Assembly (NCBI GenBank): GCA_030141605.1
Contig: JAQGDQ010000211.1
Location: 22,885-86,884 of the forward strand
DNA from: Tubiluchus corallicola
Lineage: Eukaryota; Priapulida; Priapulimorpha; Priapulimorphida; Tubiluchidae
Reading direction: 5' to 3'
Length of the DNA: 64,000 nucleotides
Translations under genes and position numbers: made by a program
Shown: positions 1-12,500 of the stretch, one piece after another
Position numbering within the stretch: position 1 is the first letter of the stretch
Layout of the letters: each line of letters opens with the position of its first letter
The notes under the pieces: model-generated
Databases searched by the model: none
Told to the model about the DNA's origin: nothing
What the model saw: the letters and a program-made list of their open reading frames with translations, nothing else

Positions 1-42
1 GCATTAAAATGCAAGTCTCAACTAAAACGTACACTACAATAC

Positions 43-177
43 CTTCAGTTCGCTTCTGCGCATTGCTAACGCATTTTCTTTCTCTTCCAGCGGGGAATAA
101 GTGTTTTGCTGAACAGTCGGACGACTGTTTCTGGCTCTCAGCAGGCGAGAAATCCAACACTTTAAATGGCAGTCTTG
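43..177 (-). CDS. CHAF1A: CHAF1A exon 3 (continues off the left edge)
   Basis: A 135-base exon between acceptor ATCACTCTTTCAG and donor GTATTG, with 44 full codons and no stop. It begins ARLPFKVLDFSP, which completes the PIP-like motif split across the exon 2/3 junction. On the opposite strand the same bases also look like an exon (see rejected items), but only the minus reading joins the upstream exons in phase. Confidence 0.7.
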
Positions 178-2935
178 CTGAAAGAGTGATAATCAAAAAA
201 AAAATTTCAAACACTGCAATCTGACTATCATTAACTTTATGTTGGACTCGATCATCAAGAAGAAATTTACATGCCTGAATTTGACAATGGCTAATTTTGC
301 GGGACTCGGCATTTTCTTTATCATTTTTGCCAACTGATAACTGTTTCTGCCACTAAAGGTAGTCAGCCTAAAGTGGAGCGGCTTGGCTGTTTTTCTCCCC
401 TACCCAACCGAGTGCCAAATTGGGTCGCCATGAGGCACGTGCGTCTCCTTTTAGCTATTTGTCGCTGGAATATGGCCGGTTGGCACCCCCAAGGGGGTAG
501 GAGTATGACTTTGCTATCAGTCTGAGAGGCTGCGAGGTCAGCCTCTGCCAGTAAGAGAGTCACGTTCAGACTGCAAACTATTTAAGCTTGTTGCCCAGCA
601 AGCTTAAGCCGTAAATGGCACTACCCGTGGTGCACTTCCACTTTTGTTTTCGATACTTGGATGTTTCCCATGCGTCTCCTAAGCCACTTAGTGGTAAAAT
701 GTGGCCGGTTGGCACCCTCGTAAGGATTAGGAGTACGGCTTGCTCAACAGTCTGTGAGGTTGCCCTCTCATCTGAATTAGAATTAACTGTTTTGAGGTAT
801 TACATACTCGAACTAACGAATTGTATATTTCTTCACTGCACATAGTGGAAATACTGTGATCAGTAATAGTTACTGTGTTCTAAATCCACTCAAAATAAAG
901 TTGATATATATATAAAGTACGTGAATTAAACTACAGATAGTGTATACTAGATCATTTGAAAACCCTTACGAAACTGTGATAATCGTACCCTTACTAATCT
1001 TTAACTACGGATATACACTGTCAAAAAAAGAAATATTTACCTTGTTTAAGTCTTTTTGCTGGTGGGCTGCATACAGGACTAGTCGATTTTAAATTTTCTT
1101 CCTCTTCTGGAAATAACAACTACATTTAAAACTTCTCGTCAATAACAAATAACAAATATATTTCCTCAGTAAGTGTAAACCATTGTGACATGCAAGTGAA
1201 TTGAATTTATTGATTGACAGGGATGAAACATACGCAAGATATATTATACAAGAGAATGTTTACACTACAGTTAAACAGCTGAAAATTCTGATTTTCAAAT
1301 GACGTCACTACAGTTTCATTCATAATCATAACCATCACCAGGGATAAGGATGACAAATTGCAAAAAACTCTAAAACGTGCCGGGGGTTTGGGGGCCGTGT
1401 AGGCCCCATGGGGGTTTAAGGGGGCGAAGCAACAAATTGCAATTTTGTGACCTCTAAGTGTACTTAAAAAGGGGACTAAGTGGATTTTTTTTCAAAATTT
1501 TTTTTTAAAGCTTTGTGAATATTTAAAGGTGAATTGTGGAACACTAAAAATTAGTTGAAATCAAAGTTTGTTTAATTCCCACTGGTTAGCAGAACTGCTT
1601 TAAATTTTTACAATGCACATTTTTCATGCTTTGTTTTTTTAGTTTCGCATTACTAAATTATCCTATAATTATTGTACAGTCTCTTTTTGTATCACGAACG
1701 GGCATGTTCTCATAATTATGATTAAGCTGGCAACACTACTCGGCTGTTAATATATCGTTTTGCAGGAAAATTTGAAACTTTTAGCTTCCAATACAATGAG
1801 CATCATACAAAACGGCAACCCTGGCTAAAAGCTAATAAGGGAAAGAACAACGCTATAATAATGATTGCTTTTTACGTTTTAAATTAAAAAAAAAGATTTT
1901 ATGTGACTGCATCAAGTCCGCGACAACTCCGTGACTACAAAATTCCCGGACGAGTGAGTGATAAAAAATTACCTGGGTGATTAGCAGAAACAGAAGGCGC
2001 TATTACACTTTCGCACCGCCTAGCTTTTTCTAGGTTATTACTCGTTTTTAGGCTCGTAAGTCATCATTCTATTATTCTTACGTCATCAGTGAATGTTTCC
2101 GCTAATCTAATTGTAATTTAATAATATATTTAGGTATAATTACCAATAATTACGCTGTATTCACAGTTCTACACCTATACAGGGCGTATCGCCATCTTGT
2201 TTGTGTGTGTAGTCACGTGACGAATTTCGTACTAGTTTATGCATCATCAGGGCCTAGCTTAAAAGGCACGTGACACACTTTCATCTTCACCGCATTTACG
2301 AAATAAAGAAAAAACTTTACTTTTTTATAATCTAATAGTAATAATACTGCAGTAATAAATAAAATTAACGATAAATAACTGCAGTGGTCTAAAATAATTT
2401 CCCGCGATACGATACAAACTCCCGTAGCTGCAACCCTAATAATCATAAATTATGCGAAGAAACTAAAAATACAGGTTAAGGGCCACACACGTCACTGCGC
2501 GAGAGCGATTGCGCATCAGTGGTGTAAACACGGTTATTCATGTGCAGCTTTTAATGGCGGCGGTAGGTAAGTAATGCGTGATTTTAATCTGGACTTATAA
2601 AGCGTAAGAAGCAATAATATTATGGGAATATGGTGTATATTACGCCTGTTGGTCTGCTTTCTGGCCTGCAGGCGTGAAAACAGCCAATAGGCCAGGAACA
2701 GCTAGGCGGTGCGAAAGTGTAATAGCGCCAAAACAGAAGTATTGCCATCGGCCATTGATTGGCTGGTGGGAATTAATTTGGTAGTAATGTTAGAGTAAAA
2801 TAATCAAAATAACAGTCACTTACTAGCAGTTCCTTCATCTTTTAAAGGTAGGTCAGAGTCACTTGCACCAGAGTGCACAGTCTCGTGACTAGCACTAGCA
2901 GACATCACAATGGCGTGACGAGGCAAGCAATCCAT
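43..2935 (-). CDS. CHAF1A: CHAF1A, chromatin assembly factor 1 large subunit (5' part, three exons)
   Basis: This is the 5' end of a minus-strand gene, joined from exons 2935-2824, 1106-1041 and 177-43, with the rest beyond the left edge. The junctions are canonical (donors GTAAGT, GTAAAT, GTATTG; acceptors after TTATTTCCAG and ACTCTTTCAG) and every phase fits (1+2, 1+2, then 1), giving 104 codons without a stop. Recognition rests on the motif KRLKQARLPFKVLDF at about residues 55-69, which matches the PCNA-binding (PIP-like) segment near the N-terminus of CAF-1 p150, where QARLPFK is also found. The rest of the N-terminus is Ser/Glu-rich and basic, as expected for this poorly conserved part. 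CAF-1 deposits H3-H4 on newly replicated DNA in the nucleus. No KER or ED domain is in the window, so the name rests on one motif plus context. Confidence 0.72.
178..1040. other. CHAF1A intron 2, with an imperfect internal duplication
   Basis: No coding signal was seen other than the flanking exons. It contains two diverged copies of an unidentified segment (about 424-545 and 660-775) that share GTGCGTCTCC-like, ATGGCCGGTTGGCACCC and TAGGAGTA words about 235 bp apart. Confidence 0.45.
424..775. repeat. diverged direct duplication (two copies, about 235 bp apart)
   Basis: The copies at about 424-545 and 660-775 share the words CGTCTCCT, TGGCCGGTTGGCACCC, TAGGAGTA and CAGTCTGxGAGG in the same order. 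The family was not recognised; it may be the tail of a retroelement. Confidence 0.45.
1041..1106 (-). CDS. CHAF1A: CHAF1A exon 2
   Basis: A 66-base exon bounded by a pyrimidine-rich acceptor (GTTGTTATTTCCAG) and a GTAAAT donor. In the phase set by exon 1 it reads KEEENLKSTSPVCSPPAKRLKQ-like sequence (start KEEENLK, end SPPAKRLKQ), including a basic nuclear-localisation-like run. It is too short for an ORF search and was found by splice-site logic. Confidence 0.7.
1339..1470 (-). repeat. partial copy of the CAGGGATGAGAAT-terminus element
   Basis: It begins CAGGGATAAGGATGAC and contains GCAACAAATTGCAATTTTG. It matches, in reverse complement, the right half of the element at 28151-28661. The left half is missing. 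Confidence 0.6.
1996..2729. mobile_element. 734-bp non-autonomous DNA transposon with about 28-bp terminal inverted repeats
   Basis: The ends are GGCGCTATTACACTTTCGCA (left) and its reverse complement TGCGAAAGTGTAATAGCGCC (right), extending inward through CCGCCTAG. No transposase ORF is present. Flanks are A-rich and similar (AACAGAA on both sides, offset by three bases), so the target duplication is unclear. It lies in CHAF1A intron 1. The superfamily is not assigned. Confidence 0.75.
2824..2935 (-). CDS. CHAF1A: CHAF1A exon 1 (coding part)
   Basis: This holds 37 codons plus one base and ends at a consensus GTAAGT donor (plus-strand acttac at 2818-2823). The first in-frame ATG is at 2935; a second is at 2905 and could be the real start. 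The frame stays open upstream, so an earlier non-ATG part or a 5' exon is not excluded. The encoded peptide is Ser/His/Asp-rich. Confidence 0.6.
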
Positions 2936-3378
2936 ATCTTCTGGCAGATGCAGTACCTTAGTAGCGAGTACTTATAACAAATCAATAGTTAAAAGTGAAA
3001 AAAGTGCAACAGTTACAGCATTAGTATTATCGTAAAAATGGATTAACACAGAGGTTAATTGGTTACATACACGGGTACATACTGTGCGCCAAATATACGA
3101 CGACTACTACTAAATTACTTTTTTAAAATTAGTCAATGACGCTTAGCGAAAATTATGTAGGTTTAAGAAGCAACTTACAAGTGCAGATGTTTCCTAGAAC
3201 AATTACGTCAATTTTTGCCTAGATAACAATCGCACTTCACACAGCTGCACAAAACACAAGCTAAAATTTGGCGGCGTTTACTTTGCAAAAGTATTGAAGT
3301 TGAGAAAAGAATTAGGTTGTACGTTTATTGGTGCGTTTTATCCACTTGGATTTCAGGATATTGGCGTACATGAGAAAT
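2936..3378. promoter_or_regulatory. divergent CHAF1A/GBA2 intergenic promoter region
   Basis: About 440 bp separates the CHAF1A ATG (2935, minus) from the GBA2 ATG (3379, plus), so the two genes probably share a bidirectional promoter. An E2F-like TTTGGCGG at 3267-3274 would suit the S-phase gene CHAF1A. No TATA box is evident at a position that fits either start. The region's role is inferred from position only. Confidence 0.5.
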
Positions 3379-3575
3379 ATGGCTCCTGCCGTGGAGGAAA
3401 GTTTGAGTGCAAAAGCAAAATGCAAAAATGATCTGTCTTTAAGTCAGTTAGTGGTGGATGGAGTACCTAAGTATGGGTGGCGTGTAAGGCTCGATAAAAT
3501 ATTTCCAGAACATTGGAAACCCTTTGACGTGCCTCGATTACACGAACTTGTAGCATTGTTCTGGTTGATGATTAG
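3379..3575 (+). CDS. GBA2: GBA2 exon 1
   Basis: Residues 1-65 plus two bases of Arg66. [16 protein letters not shown] matches the conserved N-terminal block of GBA2. Donor GTGGGT at 3576. ATG 3379 has A at -3 and G at +4; ATG 3370 is three codons upstream in frame. Confidence 0.85.
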
Positions 3576-6500
3576 GTGGGTAGGCTATGAACAAATTACT
3601 TTGTCAGATTAAAACACCAAGTGTAACTGCATCGTAACCGCTCAGACTTGCTAACCTTTGGTTTTTCACCACCCTTTCTCCTAAGTTCATTTGTATTTTT
3701 GTATCTTTTATTGTTAAATTAATGTAAATTTATGGAGAGAAGTAAATTACTAATCTAATCGTGTAATAATTGCGTTGCAATGCAAGTTTGGGACTGGTTA
3801 ATCTGGTCGACCTTCATACCACTGCTTTCATACCTTATTGTCTCAGTATGCAACGTTGTGCCCGGTCATAGACATAGACATAGACATAGAACATTTATTT
3901 TCTCCATTTGTTTGACATGACAAGTTTTTTTAAATATTACTTAATTATAGTAGTGCAGCAGGGCAGGGAAGGACCATAGGGTCATCTAGTCTCCTGCCCT
4001 GTCTTATAATTAAATTAGTATATTAAAAGTAAATGGTGAGACTGCGGATGACAAAATCAAATAGGAAAAAAATAATAATAATAAACAGTATAAATGAAAA
4101 CAGTATAGGTGAAAACAAAAAATAATAAAGTTAGATGACACCTAAATCTAAACAAAACAATACAATTAATACAAGTAATTATGATTATTACCGTATTTTC
4201 CCGTGTATAAGAGACCCTTTTTTGCTCAGAATTTTCACTTTAAAAATAGGGGGTCTCTTATACATGGGAGTAAGTCTTTTCAATAAGATGCATAAATTGT
4301 GACACTAATGATTTTAAAGAAATAAGTGCTCTACAACTGTTTTGCGTGTCGCGTTCGACTATGAAGTGGTTGTAAGCAATACAAGCATCGTGACACAGGC
4401 ATTATCTCCTCGTTTTCTCTTTTCCTGTTACAGGTTTGCAGGTACGCACTTTAATATATACCAGTACTCTTTTTCTACAACACATTAACTGGTTTTATTT
4501 TGTTTTCAGTACCGCACTGAGTTGAAAAAAGTTGTACTTTACCCTCTAAAAATGTCCGTCTGAAAAAACTTTTTTCCAGAATTTTTGCCTAAAAATTGAA
4601 GGGGTCTCTTATACACAAGGGTCTCTTATACACGGGAAAATACGGTATATATATTTTCAAATAGGGGCCTTATTGACAGGGGATTTTGACTGTATGGAGA
4701 GATAAAATAAGTATCAAAAAAAGTGTAATATAGAAAATTTAAGAGAAAAAGTAAGTATAAGAAAGAGCAACAATTACTTAGGAGATGAGAAGAAAAAAAA
4801 AACACTTGATAGCTTGCTTATTAGTCTTACAAGTTATGTATTACAGGTATATTCATTTAGTAAGAATTTTGTGTATTTTTTGAAAGCAGAAAATAAGCTA
4901 CCTCCAAAGGTATCTTTTGGCAACGAGTTCCATAATTTAACTCCTCGTGATTTTAAGCTATTGAAACCATGTCGGGTAAAAAATCTCTCCACAAAATACT
5001 GTTCATTAGAAGCAGCTCTTGTGGAGTAGGAATGTATATTAGAAACATTAGTGAAATATTCACTAAAAAGTTCGGGTAATAAACCAGCATTGAATTTATA
5101 CATAAATTTGAACAACTCAAGATTGTAAATATCTCTTACTTTTAAAATTTCTAATTTTACGAACGATGGTGTAGCGTGATCATAATTGCGAGCAAAAGTT
5201 ATTAATTTTACTATTTTGTTTTGTTGTGTCTGTATTAATTTTTGAATTGATGCAAAAGCCGTACCCCATGTTAAGATGGAATATTGTAAATAAGGGAAAA
5301 CTAACGAATTATATAGAAGTTTCAGAATATATTGGTCAACGTGGTGCCTTACTTTTAAAATTGTTCCAGTAATTCGACTTAATTTGTATGTTATGTGTTT
5401 TATATGTGGTTCCCAAGTTAATTTATTATCAATGAGTAGGCCCAAGTATTTGATGTTGTCTGTTTCTTCAATTTTGTGTTTGTTTATTATAATATGAAAT
5501 TTTGGATTATTAGCATTGTTAATTTGCTTATTGTTGATTATCATAAATTTGGTTTTTTTGTAGTTAATTGATAGCTGGTTTGCCCTCATCCACAGGTCCA
5601 TTTTTTTCATTTCGTCATTAACAGATTTTTGCAGATTATTTATATTGGAGTCAGACATGAACAAATTAGTGTCATCGGCAAATATTCGGGTTCGAAAGTT
5701 GCTGCATGTGGGAAGATCGTTAATATAAATTAAGAATAGAAGAGGTCCTAAATTAGAGCCTTGTGGCACTCCACACGATATGTGTTTATAGTCTGATGAT
5801 ACATTGTTAATAGATATGAATTGTTTTCTGTTAGTTAGATATGACTGAATTAGTTGCAAAGGTAGACCTCTGATGCCATAATGGTTTAATTTGACTATTA
5901 GTATACTATGCTGTACGGTATCAAAAGCTTTTGATAAGTCTAAAAATATTCCGCAGTTCAGTAATTTTTTGTCAGTGTCTAGAGAGATCGCGTCTATTAA
6001 TTCGGATACAGCAAGGGCAGTTGAATAATTTTTTCTGAAACCAAACTGGTATTTACTTAGGATATTACTTTTCACAACAAACTGGTATAATCTCTTGTAA
6101 ATTAGCCTCTCAAAAACTTTTGATACTGGTGATAAGAGAGATATTGGTCTGTAATTGCCAGGTTCATGTGCAGAGCCAGTTTTATATAAAGGAATAACTT
6201 TTGCTATTTTTAATATATTTGGAAAAGTTCCAGCATTAACCGATTTATTAAACAGTAATGTGAGTATTGGTGAAATAATTTGACTTGCAGATTTAAAAAA
6301 AGATATTGGTATATTTTGTGGTCCTGGTGATTTGTTTGAATTAAGTGTGTTTAAAAGTGTGCATGTTTCATTTTCAGTAATAGGATTAATGAAAAAAGAA
6401 TTTGGGTTAGGGTTTTTTAGAAAGTCAGTAAAATTAACGTTAGGTTTAGGTATTTTGGCAGCCATGTCAGGGCCTATATTTACAAAAAACTCATTTAGTT

Positions 6501-9500
6501 TACTGGCAATATCATATGTATCTGTATAGTCCACATTATTTATTGTTAACTTACTTGGTGTTTGTCGTGTTTTTGGATCAGTTTTTATAATACTGTTTAT
6601 TGTTTCCCAAGTTTTTTTCATGTTATTCTTGTGTTTTTGCAGTGTTTCAGTGTAATATTGTTTTTTTGATGATTCTTTGACATGATTTAATTTATTTGAG
6701 TAGGATTTGTAGTAGATTTGTTTGTATAAATTATTTGAGAGTTTGTGTGATTTGTAAAGACGTGATCTGGTTTTAATACTATTTATAATTCCTTTAGTGA
6801 TCCATGGTTTTTGAAATGTAATAGTGTCTTTCCTAGACAGAGTTTGCAAAGGAAAATGATTATTAAACACATTGAAGAGTATTTCATTAAATTTGCTAAA
6901 TCCCTCATTAGTTTCCAAGTCATTAAAATTTATTTTGGCTAATTCTAGCTGCAGGTTATTTAAAAAATTTTGTTCAGTTGAATTTTTAAAATTTCTTGGG
7001 GTGATTTTGTTGGATTTGATTTTCAGTTTAGTATGCTTTATAATTGCAAACATAGGAAGATGGTCGGCTACTTGATAAAGCAAAATTCCAGGTGTTACGT
7101 GGTTGGTGAGGTCATTTGTATAAATATGATCAATGAGTGTATTAGTGTGATGAATTATTCTTGTTGGTTTAGTTATAATTGGCACAAAATTATTAGAGAA
7201 TAACATGTTTGTATAATTTGTCACTGAGGTTTTGCTGTCACTATGTAGTAAATTAATATTTATGTCACCGCATATATAGCAAAATTTGTTAGTTCTGTTA
7301 ATTTGGTCAATAAATGGATGGGCTTCTGGCGAGAACCACTTTTCACAGCCATTTGCATTGATATGGTAGGACTAGGTGCTGCCATTGGGTACTGGATACC
7401 GGCTTGCCAAGTGCTGAATTGTATATTAAAAAGTTACTCAAAAATATATAATTAGATTTATATCTATGTCTATGAAAGTAGCACAGATGTATTGTCTGTA
7501 TCCATTATTAACATCATCTGGTCATGATGTCGACTTTTTGCAGAACACAGCCCCAGCGATGCCGACATAAAGACAATGCAAGAATACTACTATTGTGTTC
7601 ATTTGACGTACCATTTGTCAGATTCCTCCTGTGTGTAAAAAAAGTTCGTACATGCAGAACTACATTTATTTGATTTTTTCCTAGAGCTGCTTCTATGTGG
7701 AAATTTCTAATATTCACAAATTGGATGAATACACAGGTAAAACAGAAAGCCAAACTCAAAACGTAATGGCAGGCTAATAGACAACTCTTTATTCCAACAA
7801 CTAACATGTGATTTTTTTCTAACAGAATTGGATAGTTTGAAAAGCAGTTCTTGAGAGAAGTTTCCCCCCTTCCTTAATTTTATGTTGGGACTCCTTAACC
7901 TCTTTTTGTTTTTCTTCTTTTATTTTCCAATTTTTCACCCTCTGTAGCTTTTTGCCTAATCTGATGTGCCATTTGAAGAAAAATATTAATCAGTGGATTG
8001 TCTTAGAAATAATGAACAACTTTGTTTAATTTCAGATATTTTTGCTGGTGGATCAGGTTAAAATTGGCAGGGAAAACGCCTTTCATTGACCAAATCCTTC
8101 CTCTGAAATGCCAACAAATTTACGGTACGTGATTGACTGAAATTGATTTTTTGTGGTATGATTAGGGTTGCCAATTTAGAAAAATAGAAACACGGGACAC
8201 TCTAAAAATCTCGCTCTCTGTTTAGTGTTACTATATATAAAATTTTTGCATACCTAACGCACCCAGACCAATATATTATCTAAAAGTAGAGACACAAGTT
8301 CAAAACATTAAGCAAGTTGCAGTCACATCAGTTTTGTGTGAACTTCTAGCGTCATCAGTTTCTTCGTTATATTTGGGTTACTTTCATCAAAAGAATCTGA
8401 GAAAAGAAAGTCTAATTACTTGAAACAGAACTAAATATGGGACATTTGGTGTATCTAAGAGGTCAGTATGGGTCAAGAGACAAACTTATCAAACATGGGA
8501 CATGTCCCATATCTGGCAACCCTATGTATGAAGGGACTGCTGAAGTATTATTTTTAAAGTGCCTGATATTTTGTATGTACAGATATACCTGTATATCTGT
8601 GTAAGCAAATGTATGTATGTGTACTGTAGGGAACTAGATGAATATAAATATATTTGTATTGTACTGACGGCGAAATGCCATTTGTTTACATTATGCACCA
8701 CTTTTCGAAAATCTCAATTCTTGTAACACTCTTTTGGTCTCAATAAATTTGAAAATTTTCTCTTTTCCTACTTTGCTTCATGCTGGTTTGAGGATGAACC
8801 ATTATCTGTCGGAGGAATAATATAACAACAGCAAAATGCTAATTGTTTTCACCCCCACCCCTGCACTGTAATGGTTCTGTCCGTTACGAAGCCATTGCAC
8901 ACTGGCCTCTATAAATACGCTGGGATGTAATAGTTCTGCCATCTCAGCACCTGTTCCACACAGGCATGGAGGACATAAAAGAGCAACCTGGCAATTTATA
9001 ATCAAACATTTGGTGTTCCTGTGTGTTTATTTGAGAAATTCGCATGGACCAGGAGTATCAGCGTCACCGAAATTAATTACTTAATAGTTCAGCAAAGTTG
9101 AAGTGTCACTTCCATCTGTACTAAGCAACTATGAATCATGCATTTGATGCGGTGCTGCATGAGCGGCATGAACATAATTAGTTTGTTGCAGACATCAGCC
9201 TCATTCGTGATCTCTTAACTTACCACATGAGTAGATTTCTGACTATAAGCGTTCCAAAAACAGAGTTACTGCTTTAACTTCAAGTTAACTGGTTTGTTTT
9301 GTCGTATTAAATCCCCACGCATAATACATTTAAAAAACCTCATTTAAAGTGTCACTTTTTGTGGGGATTTCCAGGTGTGCCACTAGGGGGTTTAGGATGC
9401 GGTACGATAGGTCGAGGGTGGAGAGGAGAGTTCTGCCGTTATCAGCTCATTCCAGGAATGTATGAACACAAGACAGTACGTGCCAACCAGGTACAGTGTT

Positions 9501-12500
9501 AATAATTTCTGCAAGACTTCGCTTATGACAATCTTAGGTTCTTAGGTCTGCTTAGGTCTTAGGTTTGACTTCCAGTAGAGTGCAAATTTTTCATACTTCC
9601 TAATATGGTATTACTTTCATGCATGTATATGGTTCTGTTACAGAGCCATAATGTTGGAATGAAGAGGGAATTATTGATAATTGAAATACTAAAATCAGAC
9701 TTAATCCGAAAAGAAGGAAATGTTGTGAAAAAGTGGGGACATATACGGTTAAAACACCGCAACTTTATTAAAACTTTTAATTTGCGTAGTTAAAAAAATC
9801 TTGTGAAACGTTTCGACAAAGCTACTGCTGTCATCATCAGTGGTAAATTTTTACAAACATACAACTAGTTTATGTAGGCGGTGCCTGCAGTATAGAACAT
9901 TATGCGCTAATTATATATTTACAACAGCTCATTTCCTTTTGGCTTTTGTAAAAACATAATTAGTGCATAAGTTACTGTATCAATTTCTTTTCTACTGGTC
10001 TGCTTAATCATTACCTATTTGGCTTTTATAAATACATAATTAATGCATAATGTTCTATATTGTAGGTTCTGCCTATATAAACTGGTTGTATGTTTGTAAA
10101 AATTTAATACTGATGATGACAGCAGTAGCTCTCTCGAAACGTTTGGCATGATTTTTTAGCTATGTAAATTAAAAGTTTTAATAAAGTTGTGGTGTTTTAA
10201 CTATAAATCTTTTTAAGTGCCTGCAATAAAAAAATTGACTTGAAAGTGGGGAGAGATCTAGATTTGAACTAGGCACCTTTGCGTCACAAGTTAAATGTAT
10301 TGCCGCAGATCTCCTTGTGACCTTATAGCCAATGTTAATTTAGTTTTTTATGTCATTGTACTTTCGTATTTTAGTTTATAGTAACGATAAGGCGACGTGG
10401 CAGAACCGTCTATCAACAAGTTCTCAGTCCTCATCGAAGTTCTAAATCGTCGCTGAAGTCATGGCGGTGGGGTTTTAACCCGAAGAAGGCGTTCTACCAC
10501 GCCCTCTATCCACGTTCGTGGTCTGTTTACGATATCGAAGAATACAACGTGAGGCTTATCTGTAAGCAAATCTCTCCCATCATTCCTCACAATTACAAAG
10601 TGAGTCGACACATTTTCTGTTATTGTGTGATTTCTAACTTAGGTTACATTTGATTGTAGATTGTCTGAATGTGTGCAGTTGATGCTGTATGAATGGCTTC
10701 TTATGTACAGGGTGTCCAATAAGTCACTATACACTACATTTTCTTAATTTTTTAACATTTTATTTTCTAAAATGTTTTAAACTTGGTTCGGATGAACTAA
10801 AACTGTCGGCAATTCTTTTGGTCAAATTAGAGGAAAATATGAAAAGAACTGCAACACTAGGAGGCGTTGCTATTTTCGCTGCTTTCTTCAGAGATATCAA
10901 AAGCTTCGGCGACAAATCCAATCGCAAGTCGGATGTCTTGCATTGAGTGTCTTTTTGCTGTCCATGTAAGTTGAAGAAGGGATGCAAATTGTTGGAAAAC
11001 TACAGTTGTCGGTAGTGAGAGAAAAGTGCGGTCCATGTGGTGCTCTGAGTTTCTGCCAAACTTCAGTTGGCGACCGAAAAACCTCTAAGGTTACTGTCAT
11101 CACCATGTCAACGGTATTCAGTCGAAAAATAAATGAAAAGAATTGCTAACGCTCCTTTTTGACTTTTGTTGAGATCAATTTAAACCGAAAAATAGAAATC
11201 AAAGTTTATAGGGACTTTTGAGACACCCAGTATTTCAACTCACTAGTTGCACACTGCAACCCATACTGTATGTCAAAGGCTACTTAGTGTCTTACACCTG
11301 GCAGGGACTGGACTGGAACTTAGCTAATTGTAATGACAACTTTCAAAGATGACTCACCGAATCAACAGAGGTGCCTGGCTACTTTCGGAATCTGTACATC
11401 CTCCTAAGTTAGGTAAAGAACCAGAATCAGTACGGCAAATGGAACTAGTCAAACAATTGTTGTAAACGTTAATTTGTGTGTTTTGTGAGTAGTAATATAT
11501 TATGAATCATACGGCTCGTACAGCATAAATCTGATAATCGATCTTTGCTCTTCTATCTTTTTTATTCGTTGACGTTTCGATGAATTTTGTCAAATTTCAT
11601 TTTTAGATTTTTTCATCTCATGCAATGATAGTTGGCGTACCCACCTTACATCTTAATTTTCTCTTCTTTTTTCCTAAAAACACTGGTGAAAGTTTCATTT
11701 TGCAGTATAAAAAGTAGTATTTTAACATCAATAATACTGCAAAAACATTTCTGATAATTAAATAATAAATTAAAAACTTATTAAGGGCTGGCGAACCCAA
11801 CTATTGATGACGTCAACTGACTTAATTTTCAACATCAAAAACATTCCATGACGGTGTTGCACGTGTTTGTAAAAGCGAAAATTGAAGTACAGTGCTACTG
11901 CATGATATTCAGTGTGTTGTGTAAAACTAGGCAAGCTTTAAGATAAAAATTCAAAGCTCAAATTCACCGCTGCGCTGACGCATGAGCTGTTGAATGTGTG
12001 CATTTCGTCACAAACTAACGCATCTGAACTGAGAGGTACAACACCGGTTTTTTGTGCATTGTATATGCAAAGTGCAGGCACTAGTGACTGTCTAACTAGC
12101 GAATGGCAAAGTGCTTGAAACAGCGAACAGCTAGTGGCGCGAACCTGAAAATGTGTTTGTTCGGTAATAATTCTTTCACGTAAGTCATTTTTGAAAAAAT
12201 AGTACGTTTCCTTTTCCTTTAATATATTTTAAAGAGTAGATCGTTTTGACCTGCAATTTAAAATTGGGTCTGATTTTGCTTTAATTAAGATTTTCGGAAT
12301 ACGTGCAGTCGATGCTGGATGAATGACTTCTTATGTACGGGGTGTTCCAAAAGTTACTATACACTTTACTTTTTCTTCATTTTTTTAACAAACCGAGCAA
12401 AATGTTTGAAAATTGGCACAGATGAACTGAAACTTTTGCAATTCTGATAGTGAAATTAGAGTTTACGGTTTAAGATTAGGTCCAATTTTACTGTAAGGTT

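Larger units (their letters stand above)
9748..10202. repeat. large inverted repeat with hammerhead-like cores (Penelope-like element remnant?)
   Basis: Two arms of about 160 bp (9748-9905 and 10040-10202) are inverted copies of each other. Each starts from the outside with GTTAAAACACC(G/A)CAACTTTATT and runs to ATAGAACATTATGC at the inner end. The spacer holds two direct copies of a TTTGGCTTTTxTAAAxACATAATTA word. Each arm carries a CTGATGA...CGAAAC core. Head-to-head copies with hammerhead motifs are known in Penelope-like elements; no RT or GIY-YIG coding is present here. Confidence 0.6.

Noticed and set aside
9-224. Plus-strand exon after TTTCTTTCTCTTCCAG
   Set aside because: The same bases read on the minus strand as CHAF1A exon 3, with better splice sites at both ends, correct phase and a recognisable motif.
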